64,000 nt of DNA from Sphingomonas corticis (lineage in GTDB: Bacteria; Pseudomonadota; Alphaproteobacteria; Sphingomonadales; Sphingomonadaceae), in contig NZ_JAAVJH010000006.1 of NCBI RefSeq assembly GCF_012035195.1, forward strand, positions 186,001-250,000, read 5' to 3'. The notes under the pieces were generated by a model that saw nothing but the letters and a program-made list of their open reading frames with translations, ran no database searches and had not been told where the DNA came from. The first letter of the stretch is position 1, and each line of letters starts with the position of its first letter. This document shows positions 54,304 through 63,247 of this stretch, piece after piece. A program made the position numbers and the translations under genes.

Positions 54304-55923
54304 TCACGCCGCCAGCCGACGCTCCGCGAGCCCGCGTATCATGTCCGCCGCCTTTTCCGCGATCATGATCGTCGGCGCGTTGGTGTTCGATCCGACCAGC
54401 GTCGGCATCACCGAGGCGTCGACCACGCGCAGGCCGTCGATCCCGCGCAGCTTCAGCCGGGCGTCGACGACCGCCATGGCGTCGCCGTCCGCTCCCATCT
54501 TGCACGTGCCGACCGGGTGGTAGATCGTCTCCGCGTTCGCGCGGACCCAGGCGTCGATCTCCGCGTCGCTCTCCACACCCGCGCCCGGGGCGAGCTCGGC
54601 GTCGCGATACGGGTCGAGCGCGGCCTGCGCGGCGACGTTCCGCCCGATCCGCACGCATTCGCGCATGACGCGGCGATCCTCCTGCGTGGCAAGGTAATTG
54701 GCGAAGATGGCGGGATCGGCCAGCGGGTCGGCGGAAGCCAGGCCGATGCGCCCGCGGCTCTCGGGCCGCAACTGGCACAGGTGCAGCGAGAAGCCGTCCG
54801 CACCGACGCGCTGCTTGCCGTGATCCTTCATGATCGCCAGCACGCCGTGGATCTGGACATCGGGCCGCGACAATCCCTCGCGCGAGGAGACGAAGGCGCC
54901 CGATTCGAGGAATTGCTGGCGCCCCAGTCCCTGCCCGCGCAGCAGGTAGTTGAGCCCGGTCGCCAGCTGGCGCAGGCCCTTGGTCGCGGAGAAGGCGGTG
55001 ACCAGCCCCCGCGTCTTCCAGTTCATGATGATGTCGAGATGGTCCTGCAGGTTCTCGCCGACGCCGGGCAGGTCGTGCACGCACGCCACGCCCGCGGCGC
55101 GCAGCCGCTCCGCCGCACCGATGCCCGACAGTTGCAGCAGGTGCGGGCTCTGCACCGCGCCCGCACACAGCAGCGCCTCACCCGCCACCTCGATTCGCGC
55201 GGCGTCGCGGCCGCGGGCGTATTCCACCGCGACCACGCGCCCGCGCTCCACCACCAGCCGCGTCGTGCGCGCGCCGGTGACGACGGTCAGGTTCGGCCGG
55301 TTCAGCGCGGGCCGCAGATAGGCCGCGGCGGTGGACCAGCGGCAACCGTCGCTGATGGTCAGGTCGTAGCGGCCGAAGCCTTCCTGCGCGGCGCCGTTGA
55401 AATCGTCGGTCACCGGGTATCCGGCCTGCCGTCCCGCCTCGATCAGCGCATCGTGGAACGGGCTGTCGCTCTCCCCGCCGGAGATGCGCAGCGGACCGTC
55501 GGCGCCGTGCAGCCCCTCGCATTCGCCGCGATGATGCCCCTCCAGCCGGCGGAAGTACGGGAGCACGTCCTCCCACGACCAGCCGGTCAGGCCGAACTGG
55601 CGCCACTCGTCATAGTCGCGGGGATGGCCACGGGTGTAGACCATGCCGTTGATCGAGGAGGAGCCGCCCAGCCCCTTGCCGCGCGGCCACCACAGCCGCC
55701 GGCCGTCGAGGTGCGGTTCGGGCTCGGTCCAGAACCCCCAATTGTGCTTGCCCTTCGCCTTGATGAGGTTGCCCACTCCCGCGGGCATCCGCACCAGCAG
55801 TTCCGTGTTGGCGCCCCCCGCCTCCAGCAGGCACACGCTGGCGGCGGGATCCTCGCTCAGCCGCGCCGCGAGCGCGCAGCCGGCGGAGCCCCCGCCGACG
55901 ATGACGTAATCGTATCCGGCCAT
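54304..55923 (-). CDS. GMC-family FAD oxidoreductase (choline dehydrogenase-like)
   Basis: A 539-residue flavoprotein. Features are the N-terminal FAD fold YDYVIVGGGSAGCALAARLS, RGKGLGGSSSINGMVYTRGH (GMC signature 1), GAVQSPHLLQLSGIG (signature 2), and the C-terminal catalytic His and Asn in ETIYHPVGTCKMG and GSNTNAPTIMIAEKAADMI. It oxidises an alcohol, in this group often choline, long-chain alcohols or polyethylene glycol; the substrate is open. ATG at 55923 has GGGAGAGG just upstream. It lies downstream of the quinone oxidoreductase and TetR genes on the same strand. Confidence 0.92.
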   Translation of the reverse strand: MAGYDYVIVGGGSAGCALAARLSEDPAASVCLLEAGGANTELLVRMPAGVGNLIKAKGKHNWGFWTEPEPHLDGRRLWWPRGKGLGGSSSINGMVYTRGHPRDYDEWRQFGLTGWSWEDVLPYFRRLEGHHRGECEGLHGADGPLRISGGESDSPFHDALIEAGRQAGYPVTDDFNGAAQEGFGRYDLTISDGCRWSTAAAYLRPALNRPNLTVVTGARTTRLVVERGRVVAVEYARGRDAARIEVAGEALLCAGAVQSPHLLQLSGIGAAERLRAAGVACVHDLPGVGENLQDHLDIIMNWKTRGLVTAFSATKGLRQLATGLNYLLRGQGLGRQQFLESGAFVSSREGLSRPDVQIHGVLAIMKDHGKQRVGADGFSLHLCQLRPESRGRIGLASADPLADPAIFANYLATQEDRRVMRECVRIGRNVAAQAALDPYRDAELAPGAGVESDAEIDAWVRANAETIYHPVGTCKMGADGDAMAVVDARLKLRGIDGLRVVDASVMPTLVGSNTNAPTIMIAEKAADMIRGLAERRLAA

Positions 55924-55975
55924 CTTCCTCTCCCGTTCACCGCCGGCCTCGTTGGACCCGCGGGTTCCTTCTACG

Positions 55976-56935
55976 TCACGGCACCAGCACCAGCTTGCCC
56001 ACCATCTCGCTCGCCTGCATCGCAGCAAACGCCTCGCGCCAGTCGGCCAGCGGTACTTCGGCGTGGACTCGCGGGCGGATGCGGCGGTCGGCGGCGAGGC
56101 GCCAGATCGCGTCCTGGTTCTCGCGACCGCGCTCAGGAAACTGCCGTCCATACTCCCCGGCGCGCACGCCGATGACCGAAAACCCTTTGATCAATGGTAT
56201 GTTGGTCGACAGTGTTGCGATACGACCGGAGGTGAAGCCGACGACCAGCAGCCTGCCGCCGAAGGCGATGCAGCGGGTCGATTCGTCGAACACGTCGCCG
56301 CCTACCGGATCGAAGGCGACGTCTGCACCGCCGCCGGTAAGTTCCTTCACTTGCTCGCGAAATCCCGGCGCGGGCAGTGATGCCGCGAGGCGATAGTCGC
56401 GCGCGACCGCCTCCAGCTTGGCCGCCGAGCGCGACGTGGCGATCACCTTCGCGCCGAGCGCGCCCGCGAGGTCCACTGCGGCCAACCCGACGCCGCCGGT
56501 CGCGCCGTGCACCAGCAGCCACTCGCCTGGCTGCACCGCGGCCAGGGGCACCAGCGCGACATAGGCCGTGAGATAGGCCGCGCCGACGCCTGCCGCCTCC
56601 GCGTAGGAAAGATGCCCGGGCTTCTCGCGCACCGCGCCTGCGTCCACCGCGACCAGATCGGCGAAGCCCCCCAGCCGCGTGCCCGCGACCACGGCGGTCC
56701 CGGGGGCAAAGCCGTCCCCCGCGACCACGTCTCCCGCCACCTCCATGCCGGGAACGAAGGGGAGCGGCGGCTTCAACTGGTACTCGCCGCGCGTCATCAG
56801 CAGGTCGGGATAGTTCAGCGCCGCCGCGCGCACGCGGATCAGGACCTTGCCCGGCGCCACCGCGGCGTCCGGAACCTCCGCCAGCGCGACGCCCGACAGG
56901 TCGGGCGACAGGGAGGAGACGCGGAGCGCGCGCAT
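55976..56935 (-). CDS. Quinone oxidoreductase-like NADPH reductase (zinc-free MDR family)
   Basis: A 319-residue medium-chain reductase. Features are VRAAALNYPDLLMTRGEYQL, FVPGMEVAGDVVAG, LLVHGATGGVGLAAVDLAGA (NADPH site) and VAFDPVGGDVFDESTRCIAF; no zinc Cys are visible. Relatives reduce quinones or enones and, in fatty-acid gene clusters, may act on enoyl-type intermediates. Its first codon overlaps the TetR gene's stop, and the GMC gene follows after 52 bases, so TetR, MDR reductase and GMC oxidoreductase may form one operon. Confidence 0.9.
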   Translation of the reverse strand: MRALRVSSLSPDLSGVALAEVPDAAVAPGKVLIRVRAAALNYPDLLMTRGEYQLKPPLPFVPGMEVAGDVVAGDGFAPGTAVVAGTRLGGFADLVAVDAGAVREKPGHLSYAEAAGVGAAYLTAYVALVPLAAVQPGEWLLVHGATGGVGLAAVDLAGALGAKVIATSRSAAKLEAVARDYRLAASLPAPGFREQVKELTGGGADVAFDPVGGDVFDESTRCIAFGGRLLVVGFTSGRIATLSTNIPLIKGFSVIGVRAGEYGRQFPERGRENQDAIWRLAADRRIRPRVHAEVPLADWREAFAAMQASEMVGKLVLVP

Positions 56936-57546
56936 CAGGCCCGGCGCGCGACCATGATGTCGAGCAGCGAATCGAACAGGCTGGCCATGTTCAGGTGCGG
57001 TGCGTGCACCTTGCTCAGCCCCAGCGTGATGAGACCGTAGGCGCGCACCTCCGCCTCGGCGCGGCTGAACCCCGCCTGTTCCAGCCAGCCGGAAATGGCG
57101 GAGAGCATCAGCGTGTCGTGCCGCTCCACCGCGGCACGCGCGCGCGGGTCGCTTTCCGCCCAGGCGCGCATGGCGACCGCGATGCGCGAGGAGCCGCGGC
57201 GGCGCACCGTCTGTCCCAGCAACCGGATGCGCCCGATCGGATCGTCGGCGCCGCGCTCCAGCGCCGCGATGAGATCCCCCACCTGATCCTCCGCGAAATA
57301 GCGCGCCAATTGCCCCTGATACGCATCGAAGTCGCTGAAATGATGATAGAAGCTGCCCGTCGAAACGCGCAGTTCCTCTGCCAGCGGACGCAGTTTCAGC
57401 GCGCGAAGGCCGCCACGACGCAGCAGCGACTGCCCCGCCTCCAGCCAGTCCCTGGGCGTCAGGTCCGTCGGCCGTGGCGCGGGGGCGAGGGCGGGGGCCG
57501 GGGAAGGGCTGGCGGACGGGGTTACGCTTGACATCGGTTCGACCAT
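56935..57546 (-). CDS. TetR-family transcription regulator
   Basis: A 203-residue repressor-type regulator. After a Pro-Ala-Ser-rich start comes the helix-turn-helix: DWLEAGQSLLRRGGLRALKL, RPLAEELRVSTGSFYHHFSD. The ligand domain begins with FDAYQGQLARYFAEDQVG. The start is uncertain: ATG at 57546 lies inside the palindrome 57544-57559, and ATG at 57534 gives a protein four residues shorter; neither has a good ribosome site. Position between a reductase operon and divergent thiolase and acyl-CoA ligase genes suggests control by an acyl-CoA or similar metabolite (inference). Confidence 0.9.
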   Translation of the reverse strand: MVEPMSSVTPSASPSPAPALAPAPRPTDLTPRDWLEAGQSLLRRGGLRALKLRPLAEELRVSTGSFYHHFSDFDAYQGQLARYFAEDQVGDLIAALERGADDPIGRIRLLGQTVRRRGSSRIAVAMRAWAESDPRARAAVERHDTLMLSAISGWLEQAGFSRAEAEVRAYGLITLGLSKVHAPHLNMASLFDSLLDIMVARRA

Positions 57547-57559
57547 AACGAAGGTTATG
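57544..57559. promoter_or_regulatory. Palindrome at the TetR gene start, candidate operator
   Basis: CATAAC-GAAG-GTTATG is a perfect six-base inverted repeat. It overlaps the first possible TetR start codon and lies 60 bases before the divergent thiolase gene. The position is typical of a TetR self-operator that also controls the divergent unit. No footprint-like extension beyond the arms is obvious. Confidence 0.6.
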
Positions 57560-57618
57560 CCGGTTTCCCGCGCCGGTAAAGGTGCCGCGCGCATGGCAGG
57601 TTCGGAGAGATCGCGATT

Positions 57619-58878
57619 ATGGCCGAGGCATATATCATCGACGCGGTGCGCACGCCCCGCGGCATCGGCAAGCAGGGCAAGGGCGCGCTGGCGCATCTCC
57701 ACCCGCAGCACCTGGCCTCCACCGTGTTGAAGGCCATCAAGGACCGCAACGGGATCGACACCGCCGAGGTCGACGACATCATCTGGTCCACCTCGACGCA
57801 GAAGGGGAAGCAGGCCGGCGACCTGGGCCGGATGGCGGCGCTGGACGCGGGCTACGACGTCAAGGCGTCGGGCACCACCCTGGACCGCTTCTGCGGCGGC
57901 GGCATCACCGCGGTGAACTTCGCCGCGGCGCAGATCATGAGCGGGATGGAGGATCTGGTCATCGCCGGCGGCACGGAGATGATGAGCCTGACGGCCGCCA
58001 TGTCCGCCGAGGACCAGGCCGCCGGCAAGGCGCCGTCGCTGATGGGATCGGGCAACGAGCGGCTGAACGCGCTCCACCCGCAGTCGCACCAGGGCATCTG
58101 CGGCGACGCCATCGCCAGCATGGAGGGCATCGATCGCGAATCGCTCGACGCGCTCGGCCTGGAGAGCCAGCGCCGCGCCGCCGTGGCGATCGCCGAGGGC
58201 CGGTTCGACCGATCGATCGTGCCCGTCACCGACGACGACGGCAACGTGGTGCTGGCGAAGGACGAGTATCCGCGGCCGGAGACGACCGCGGAGGGACTCG
58301 CCGGACTGAAGCCCGCGTTCGCCGCGATGGCGGACTGGCCCTACGACGAGAAGGGGTCGACCTTCCGCAAGCAGATCAACGCGCGCTATCCCGACCTGAC
58401 GATCGAGCACTTCCACCATGCCGGCAATTCGTCGGGCGTGGTGGACGGCGCGGCGGCGGTATTGCTGGCGTCGAAGGATTATGCGGAGAAGCACGGGTTG
58501 AAGCCGCGGGCGAAGATCGTGGCGATGGCCAACGTGGGCGACGACCCCACACTGATGCTGAACGCGCCCGTCCCCGCGGCCAAGAAGGTGCTGGCCAAGG
58601 CCGGACTGACGAAGGACGACATCGATCTCTGGGAGATCAACGAGGCGTTCGCCGTGGTGGCGGAGAAGTTCATCCGCGACCTGGACCTCGATCGCGAGAA
58701 GGTGAACGTCAACGGCGGCTCCATCGCGCTCGGCCATCCGATCGGCGCGACCGGCGCGATCCTGATCGGTACCGTGGTCGACGAGCTGGAGCGGCAAGGC
58801 AAGCGCTACGGCCTTGTCACCATGTGCGCCGCCGGCGGCATGGCGCCCGCGATCATCGTGGAGCGTGTCGACGGCTGA
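57619..58878 (+). CDS. Acetyl-CoA C-acetyltransferase (thiolase)
   Basis: A 419-residue degradative-type thiolase. The acyl-binding Cys92 is in TTLDRFCGGGITAVNFAAAQ. The His is in LGHPIGATGAILIG, and the second Cys in VTMCAAGGMAPAIIVE; the substrate loop is HAGNSSGVVDGAAAVLL. It cleaves 3-ketoacyl-CoA in beta-oxidation or side-chain degradation. It is divergent from the TetR gene and is followed after 65 bases by an acyl-CoA ligase gene. Confidence 0.93.
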   Translation: MAEAYIIDAVRTPRGIGKQGKGALAHLHPQHLASTVLKAIKDRNGIDTAEVDDIIWSTSTQKGKQAGDLGRMAALDAGYDVKASGTTLDRFCGGGITAVNFAAAQIMSGMEDLVIAGGTEMMSLTAAMSAEDQAAGKAPSLMGSGNERLNALHPQSHQGICGDAIASMEGIDRESLDALGLESQRRAAVAIAEGRFDRSIVPVTDDDGNVVLAKDEYPRPETTAEGLAGLKPAFAAMADWPYDEKGSTFRKQINARYPDLTIEHFHHAGNSSGVVDGAAAVLLASKDYAEKHGLKPRAKIVAMANVGDDPTLMLNAPVPAAKKVLAKAGLTKDDIDLWEINEAFAVVAEKFIRDLDLDREKVNVNGGSIALGHPIGATGAILIGTVVDELERQGKRYGLVTMCAAGGMAPAIIVERVDG

Positions 58879-58943
58879 CCGGAAGCGAGAAGAATGCCGC
58901 GAGCGCGCCGGTACAGAGCGCGCCGCGGCAGGAGAGGTAAGAT

Positions 58944-60530
58944 ATGCACCCCTACAAGCACGCCGCCGCCACGCCCGATCGTGCCGCCTATGTCATGGCC
59001 GCGACGGGGGAGACCGTCACCTACGGCGAGTTGGAGCGGCGCGCCAACCAGGGCGCGCACCTGCTGCGCGCGCTGGGGCTGAAGCGCGGCGACGGCATCG
59101 CCGTGATGATGGACAATTCGCCGCGCTACTTCGAGATCATGTGGGCGACCGAGCGGGCCGGCGTCTACGTCACCTGCATTTCGTCCAAGCTGTCGGCGGA
59201 CGAGGCGGAGTATATCATCAGGGACGGCAATTGCCGCGCCCTTGTCATGTCGCGCGCCACCGCCGGCTGTGCCGCGGCGCTGCTGCCGCGCGTCGGCGAC
59301 CTCGCACGCTACATGGTGGACGGCATAGCGCCCGGCTACGACAGCTACGAGGCGGCGCGCGACGCGCAGCCCGACACGCCGATCGCCGATCCGTCGTGCG
59401 GGCAGATCATGCTCTACTCGTCGGGTACCACGGGCAAGCCCAAGGGCGTGCGCTTCCCGCTGTCCGAGCAGCCCTATGGCGAGAACGTGTCGCCGCTCGT
59501 GATGCTGGGCCAGGCGCTCTACGGCTTCACGCCCGACATGGTCTATCTCAGCCCCGCGCCGCTCTACCACGCCGCGCCGCTGCGCTGGTCGATGGCGGTG
59601 CAGCAGCTTGGCGGCACCGTGATCGTGATGGAGCGGTTCGACGCGGAGGAGGCGCTGCGCCTGATCGAGCGGTATCAGGTGACGCACGCGCAGTGGGTGC
59701 CGACGCATTTCGTGCGCATGCTGAAGCTGCCCGACGACGTGCGCGCGCGCTACGACATGTCCTCGCTGAAGGCGGTGTGGCATGCCGCCGCCCCCTGCCC
59801 GGTACCGGTGAAACAGGCGATGATCGACTGGTGGGGCCCGATCGTCGGCGAATATTATGCCGGAACCGAGGGCAACGGCTTCCACGCCATCTCGGCGGCG
59901 GAGTGGCTGACGCACCGCGGATCGGTGGGCCGCAATCTCACGACGATCACGCACATTGTCGGCGAGGACGGCGAGGAGGCGCCCGCACGCGCCGAGGGCA
60001 CGATCTACTTCGAGCCGAAGCTCGACGCGCAGAATTCGAACGCCGGCGCGGGCTTCGCCTATCACAACGATCCGGAGAAGACGCGCGAGGCGACCGACAA
60101 GCACGGCTGGACGACGCTGGGCGACGTGGGCTGGGTGGACGAGGACGGCTATCTCTATCTCACCGACCGCAAGAGCTTCATGATCATCTCCGGCGGGGTG
60201 AACATCTACCCGGCGGAGATCGAGAACCTGCTCGTCACGCATCCCAAGGTGGCCGACGTCGCCGTCATCGGCGCGCCGCACGAGGAGATGGGCGAGGAGG
60301 TGGTCGCCGTCGTCCAGCCGCGCGACATGGGCGAGGCGGGGGCGGACCTCGCGGCCGAGTTGACGGACTTCGCGCGCCGGCACCTCAGCCACGTGAAGAC
60401 GCCGCGGCGCATCGACTTCCGCGCCGAGCTGCCGCGCCACGACACGGGCAAGCTCTACAAGCGGCTGCTGCGCGACGAATATTGGGGCAAGAAGACGCTG
60501 GTGGAGGGCGCGGCGGAGGCTGCGGCATGA
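58944..60530 (+). CDS. Acyl-CoA ligase 1 (AMP-binding)
   Basis: A 528-residue adenylate-forming ligase converting a carboxylic acid to its CoA thioester. The P-loop motif is IMLYSSGTTGKPKGVRFPLS, then AGTEGNGF (aromatic/gate region), LGDVGWVDEDGYLYLTDRKS (ATP Asp and hinge Arg), MIISGGVNIYPAEIENLLVT and the C-terminal Lys in RHDTGKLYKRLLRDEYW. The family includes long-chain fatty-acid, steroid and aromatic acid ligases. It overlaps the second ligase by ATGA. Confidence 0.93.
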   Translation: MHPYKHAAATPDRAAYVMAATGETVTYGELERRANQGAHLLRALGLKRGDGIAVMMDNSPRYFEIMWATERAGVYVTCISSKLSADEAEYIIRDGNCRALVMSRATAGCAAALLPRVGDLARYMVDGIAPGYDSYEAARDAQPDTPIADPSCGQIMLYSSGTTGKPKGVRFPLSEQPYGENVSPLVMLGQALYGFTPDMVYLSPAPLYHAAPLRWSMAVQQLGGTVIVMERFDAEEALRLIERYQVTHAQWVPTHFVRMLKLPDDVRARYDMSSLKAVWHAAAPCPVPVKQAMIDWWGPIVGEYYAGTEGNGFHAISAAEWLTHRGSVGRNLTTITHIVGEDGEEAPARAEGTIYFEPKLDAQNSNAGAGFAYHNDPEKTREATDKHGWTTLGDVGWVDEDGYLYLTDRKSFMIISGGVNIYPAEIENLLVTHPKVADVAVIGAPHEEMGEEVVAVVQPRDMGEAGADLAAELTDFARRHLSHVKTPRRIDFRAELPRHDTGKLYKRLLRDEYWGKKTLVEGAAEAAA

Positions 60531-62125
60531 GCTTCAACTTCGGCGACATGATCGAAGCGGTCGAGCGGGCGACCCCGCCGACCCGCGTGGCGCTGGCGCA
60601 TGGCGCGCAGGTGGTCGACTGGGCCGGGCTGACGCGCCGATCGAACAACCTGGCGCGCGCGCTGGTGAAGCGGGGGCTGCGGCCGGGCGACCGGTTCGCC
60701 TTCTACGCGCACAACAGCGCCGACTATCTTACCGCGCTGGTCGCCTGCTGGAAGGCGCGGGGCACGCACGTCAACGTCAACTACCGCTACGTGGCGGACG
60801 AGCTGGCGTACATCCTCGACGATTCGGATGCGACGGTGCTGGTCTACGGCGCGGCGCTGCGCGATTGCGTGGCGCAGGTGCGCGAGGGGGCGTCCGGCGT
60901 GCGCACCTTCGTCGAGATCGGCGACGCCGCGGACGTGCCCGACTGGGCGGTCGCCTTCGACGCACTGGCGGGTGCGGGCGACGGCACGGCGCTGGGCCAT
61001 GCGCGCTCGCCACAAGACCAATTCTTCATCTATACCGGCGGCACCACCGGCATGCCCAAGGGTGTCGCCTGGGCGCACGAGGACCTGAACCGCATCGCGC
61101 TGGGCGTGCTGGAGGCGCAGGGCCTGCCGGTGCCCGGCGACGTTGCGGGCTGGGCCGCGATGGCTGCCGCGGCGGGCGAGGAGTATCCGCGCGTCGTGTG
61201 CGGGCCACCGCTGATGCACGGCACTGGGCTGCTCACTTCCTATGGCGCGCTGCTGGGCGGGGGCATGGTGGCGACGCTGCCGGGGCGGCATTTCGAGGCA
61301 GCCGAGCTACTCGACGCGGTCGACCGCTGGCGCGCGAACCGCATCGTCGTGGTCGGCGACGCCTTCGCGCGGCCGATCCTCGACGCGCTGGACGAGCAGC
61401 CTGGGCGGTGGGACGTGTCGTCCGTCCGCCTCGTCATCTCGTCCGGCGTGATGTGGAGCCAGGCGGTGAAGGACGGCCTGATCCGCCATATGCCGGAGGC
61501 GACGTGCCAGGACAATTTCTCCTCGTCCGAGGCGATCGGCATGGGCACGTCGCTGACGACGCGGGACGGCACGGTGGAGACCGCGCGCTTCGTGATCGGC
61601 GGGCGCTGCCGCGTACTCGACGACGAGGATCGCGACGTGGTGCCCGGCTCCGGCGTGACGGGCAAGGTGGTGCTGGGGCCGCCGACGCCGCTCGGCTATC
61701 ACAAGGACGCGGAGAAGAGCGCGCGCACGTTCCGCACCATCGACGGTGTGCGCTATACCGTATCGGGCGACTTCGCGACGGTGAACGCCGACGGCAGCAT
61801 CGTGCTGCTGGGCCGCGGATCGGCGTGCATCAACTCGGCGGGCGAGAAGATCTTTCCCGAGGAGGTGGAGGAGGCGCTGAAGCTGTGCCCCGCGGTGGAC
61901 GACGCGCTGGTGTTCGGCGTTCCCGATCCGAAATGGGGCCAGGCGGTGGTGGCGGTGGTGCAGGCGGGCACGGGCTTCGACGAGGCCGCCGTCCGTGCCG
62001 AACTGCGCGCGCACCTTGCCGGCTACAAGCAGCCCAAGGTGATGGTCGCCACCGCCCGATCGCTGCGCGCTCCCAACGGCAAGGCGGACTATGCCGCGGC
62101 GAAGGCGCTGGCTGGCGTCGGCTGA
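60527..62125 (+). CDS. Acyl-CoA ligase 2 (AMP-binding)
   Basis: A 532-residue adenylate-forming ligase translationally coupled to ligase 1 but clearly distinct in sequence. P-loop: FIYTGGTTGMPKGVAWAHED. Others are CQDNFSSSEAIGMG, YTVSGDFATVNADGSIVLLG, SACINSAGEKIFPEEVEEAL and PNGKADYAAAKALA, with the catalytic Lys near the end. The hinge normally written GRxx is LGRGSACINS. Of the FadD type found in steroid and long-chain acid pathways. Two tandem ligases with a thiolase under one TetR palindrome point to use of two different acids or two stages of one degradation. Confidence 0.92.
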   Translation: MSFNFGDMIEAVERATPPTRVALAHGAQVVDWAGLTRRSNNLARALVKRGLRPGDRFAFYAHNSADYLTALVACWKARGTHVNVNYRYVADELAYILDDSDATVLVYGAALRDCVAQVREGASGVRTFVEIGDAADVPDWAVAFDALAGAGDGTALGHARSPQDQFFIYTGGTTGMPKGVAWAHEDLNRIALGVLEAQGLPVPGDVAGWAAMAAAAGEEYPRVVCGPPLMHGTGLLTSYGALLGGGMVATLPGRHFEAAELLDAVDRWRANRIVVVGDAFARPILDALDEQPGRWDVSSVRLVISSGVMWSQAVKDGLIRHMPEATCQDNFSSSEAIGMGTSLTTRDGTVETARFVIGGRCRVLDDEDRDVVPGSGVTGKVVLGPPTPLGYHKDAEKSARTFRTIDGVRYTVSGDFATVNADGSIVLLGRGSACINSAGEKIFPEEVEEALKLCPAVDDALVFGVPDPKWGQAVVAVVQAGTGFDEAAVRAELRAHLAGYKQPKVMVATARSLRAPNGKADYAAAKALAGVG

Positions 62126-62256
62126 CGCGCGATCCGCGCCCCGCGATGCTGTCATTTCGCTGACGAGGCGGTTCAGCCTGTATTTGCCACGACCGGTCCA
62201 TAGCGGCCTCATCGAGGGGCCGGCTCGTGCGCCGGCGAGTGAAGGTGGCACAGGAG

Positions 62257-63168
62257 ATGATGAAGGCGGTTCTCGCGGCGCTGGCGTCCGCGGCGGCGGT
62301 GATCCCGGCGGCGGCGATGGCGCAGGACACGTCGCTGCGCGAGGCGTTCCGGCAGCGGATGGAGGCGCGCGGTGTTCGGTCCGGCGGCGGCGAGCGGGGT
62401 CCGGCCGTGCAGGCCCGCGCCGACGGACAGGCCAGCGGCGGCTGGCAGCGCCCGGAGCGACCCGAGCGCGCGGAGCGGCCTGAACGGCGCGAGCGCCGCG
62501 ACGTCGTGGCGCCGTCGGGCGGCTGGCAGCGGCCGGTTCGCGACGGGCGGCCTGACGAGCGGCGTGTCGATGCGCCCGCCGGCGGCTGGCAGCGACCCGA
62601 TGCCCCACGGCCCGATCCGCGCACGAGCGCCGATCCGCGCGACGGCCGACCGCTGTGGACCGAACGCAACTTCCGCGGACGTCCCGACCGCGAGCAGGCA
62701 CGGCGCGATCGCGACCGCGACTGGCGTCGCGCGAACAATGGCCGGAATGGCGGCTGGAATGGCGACTGGGACGGTGCGTGGAACGGGGGATCGAACCCGG
62801 GCTGGAACGGCGATCGGCGCGACTGGAGCTGGAACGATCGCGACGACCGGCGCCCTTCGTGGAACCGCGATTGGCGCCGCGACTCGCGCTACGACTGGAA
62901 CCGCTATCGCACCGCCAATCGCGCCGCCTACCGCCTGCCGCGATACTATGCGCCGTACGGCTGGAACCAGGGCTATCGCCGCTTCTCGATCGGCGTGACG
63001 CTGTCGTCGCTGCTCTTCGCGCAGAATTACTGGCTCGACGATCCCTATTCCTACCGCCTGCCCGAACCCTACGGCCCGTATCGCTGGGTGCGGTACTATG
63101 ACGACGCGCTGCTGGTCGACGTCTACACCGGTCAGGTGGTCGACGCGGAATATGGATTCTTCTTCTAA
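62257..63168 (+). CDS. RcnB-like secreted protein with GGWQRP repeats
   Basis: A 303-residue exported protein. The signal peptide (MMKAVLAALASAAAVIPAAA, cut near AMAQ) is followed by a very Arg-, Pro- and Asp-rich region with three GGWQRP units (about residues 61, 88 and 109) and a Trp-Asn-Gly-Asp stretch (about 160-205). The C-terminal part (about 218-303) has RLPRYYAPYGWNQGYRRFSI and a conserved end VRYYDDALLVDVYTGQVVDA resembling RcnB, a periplasmic protein of nickel/cobalt homeostasis. RcnB itself is about one third this size. GAAGGTGG before 62257 supports the start. A metal role is plausible, not shown. Confidence 0.75.
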   Translation: MMKAVLAALASAAAVIPAAAMAQDTSLREAFRQRMEARGVRSGGGERGPAVQARADGQASGGWQRPERPERAERPERRERRDVVAPSGGWQRPVRDGRPDERRVDAPAGGWQRPDAPRPDPRTSADPRDGRPLWTERNFRGRPDREQARRDRDRDWRRANNGRNGGWNGDWDGAWNGGSNPGWNGDRRDWSWNDRDDRRPSWNRDWRRDSRYDWNRYRTANRAAYRLPRYYAPYGWNQGYRRFSIGVTLSSLLFAQNYWLDDPYSYRLPEPYGPYRWVRYYDDALLVDVYTGQVVDAEYGFFF

Positions 63169-63178
63169 CCAGCTGGCA

Positions 63179-63213
63179 GGGCGGCGTTTCCGATGGGAGG
63201 CGCCGCCCCTCTT
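63179..63213 (+). terminator. Terminator after the RcnB-like gene
   Basis: GGGCGGCGTTTCC-GATG-GGAGGCGCCGCCC makes a 13-pair stem (two G-T pairs) with tetraloop, followed by CTCTTG. It starts 11 bases after the stop codon. Confidence 0.75.
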
Positions 63214-63247
63214 GCGTCCGCGCGGGGAGGGGGACTAGGCGGCGGCC

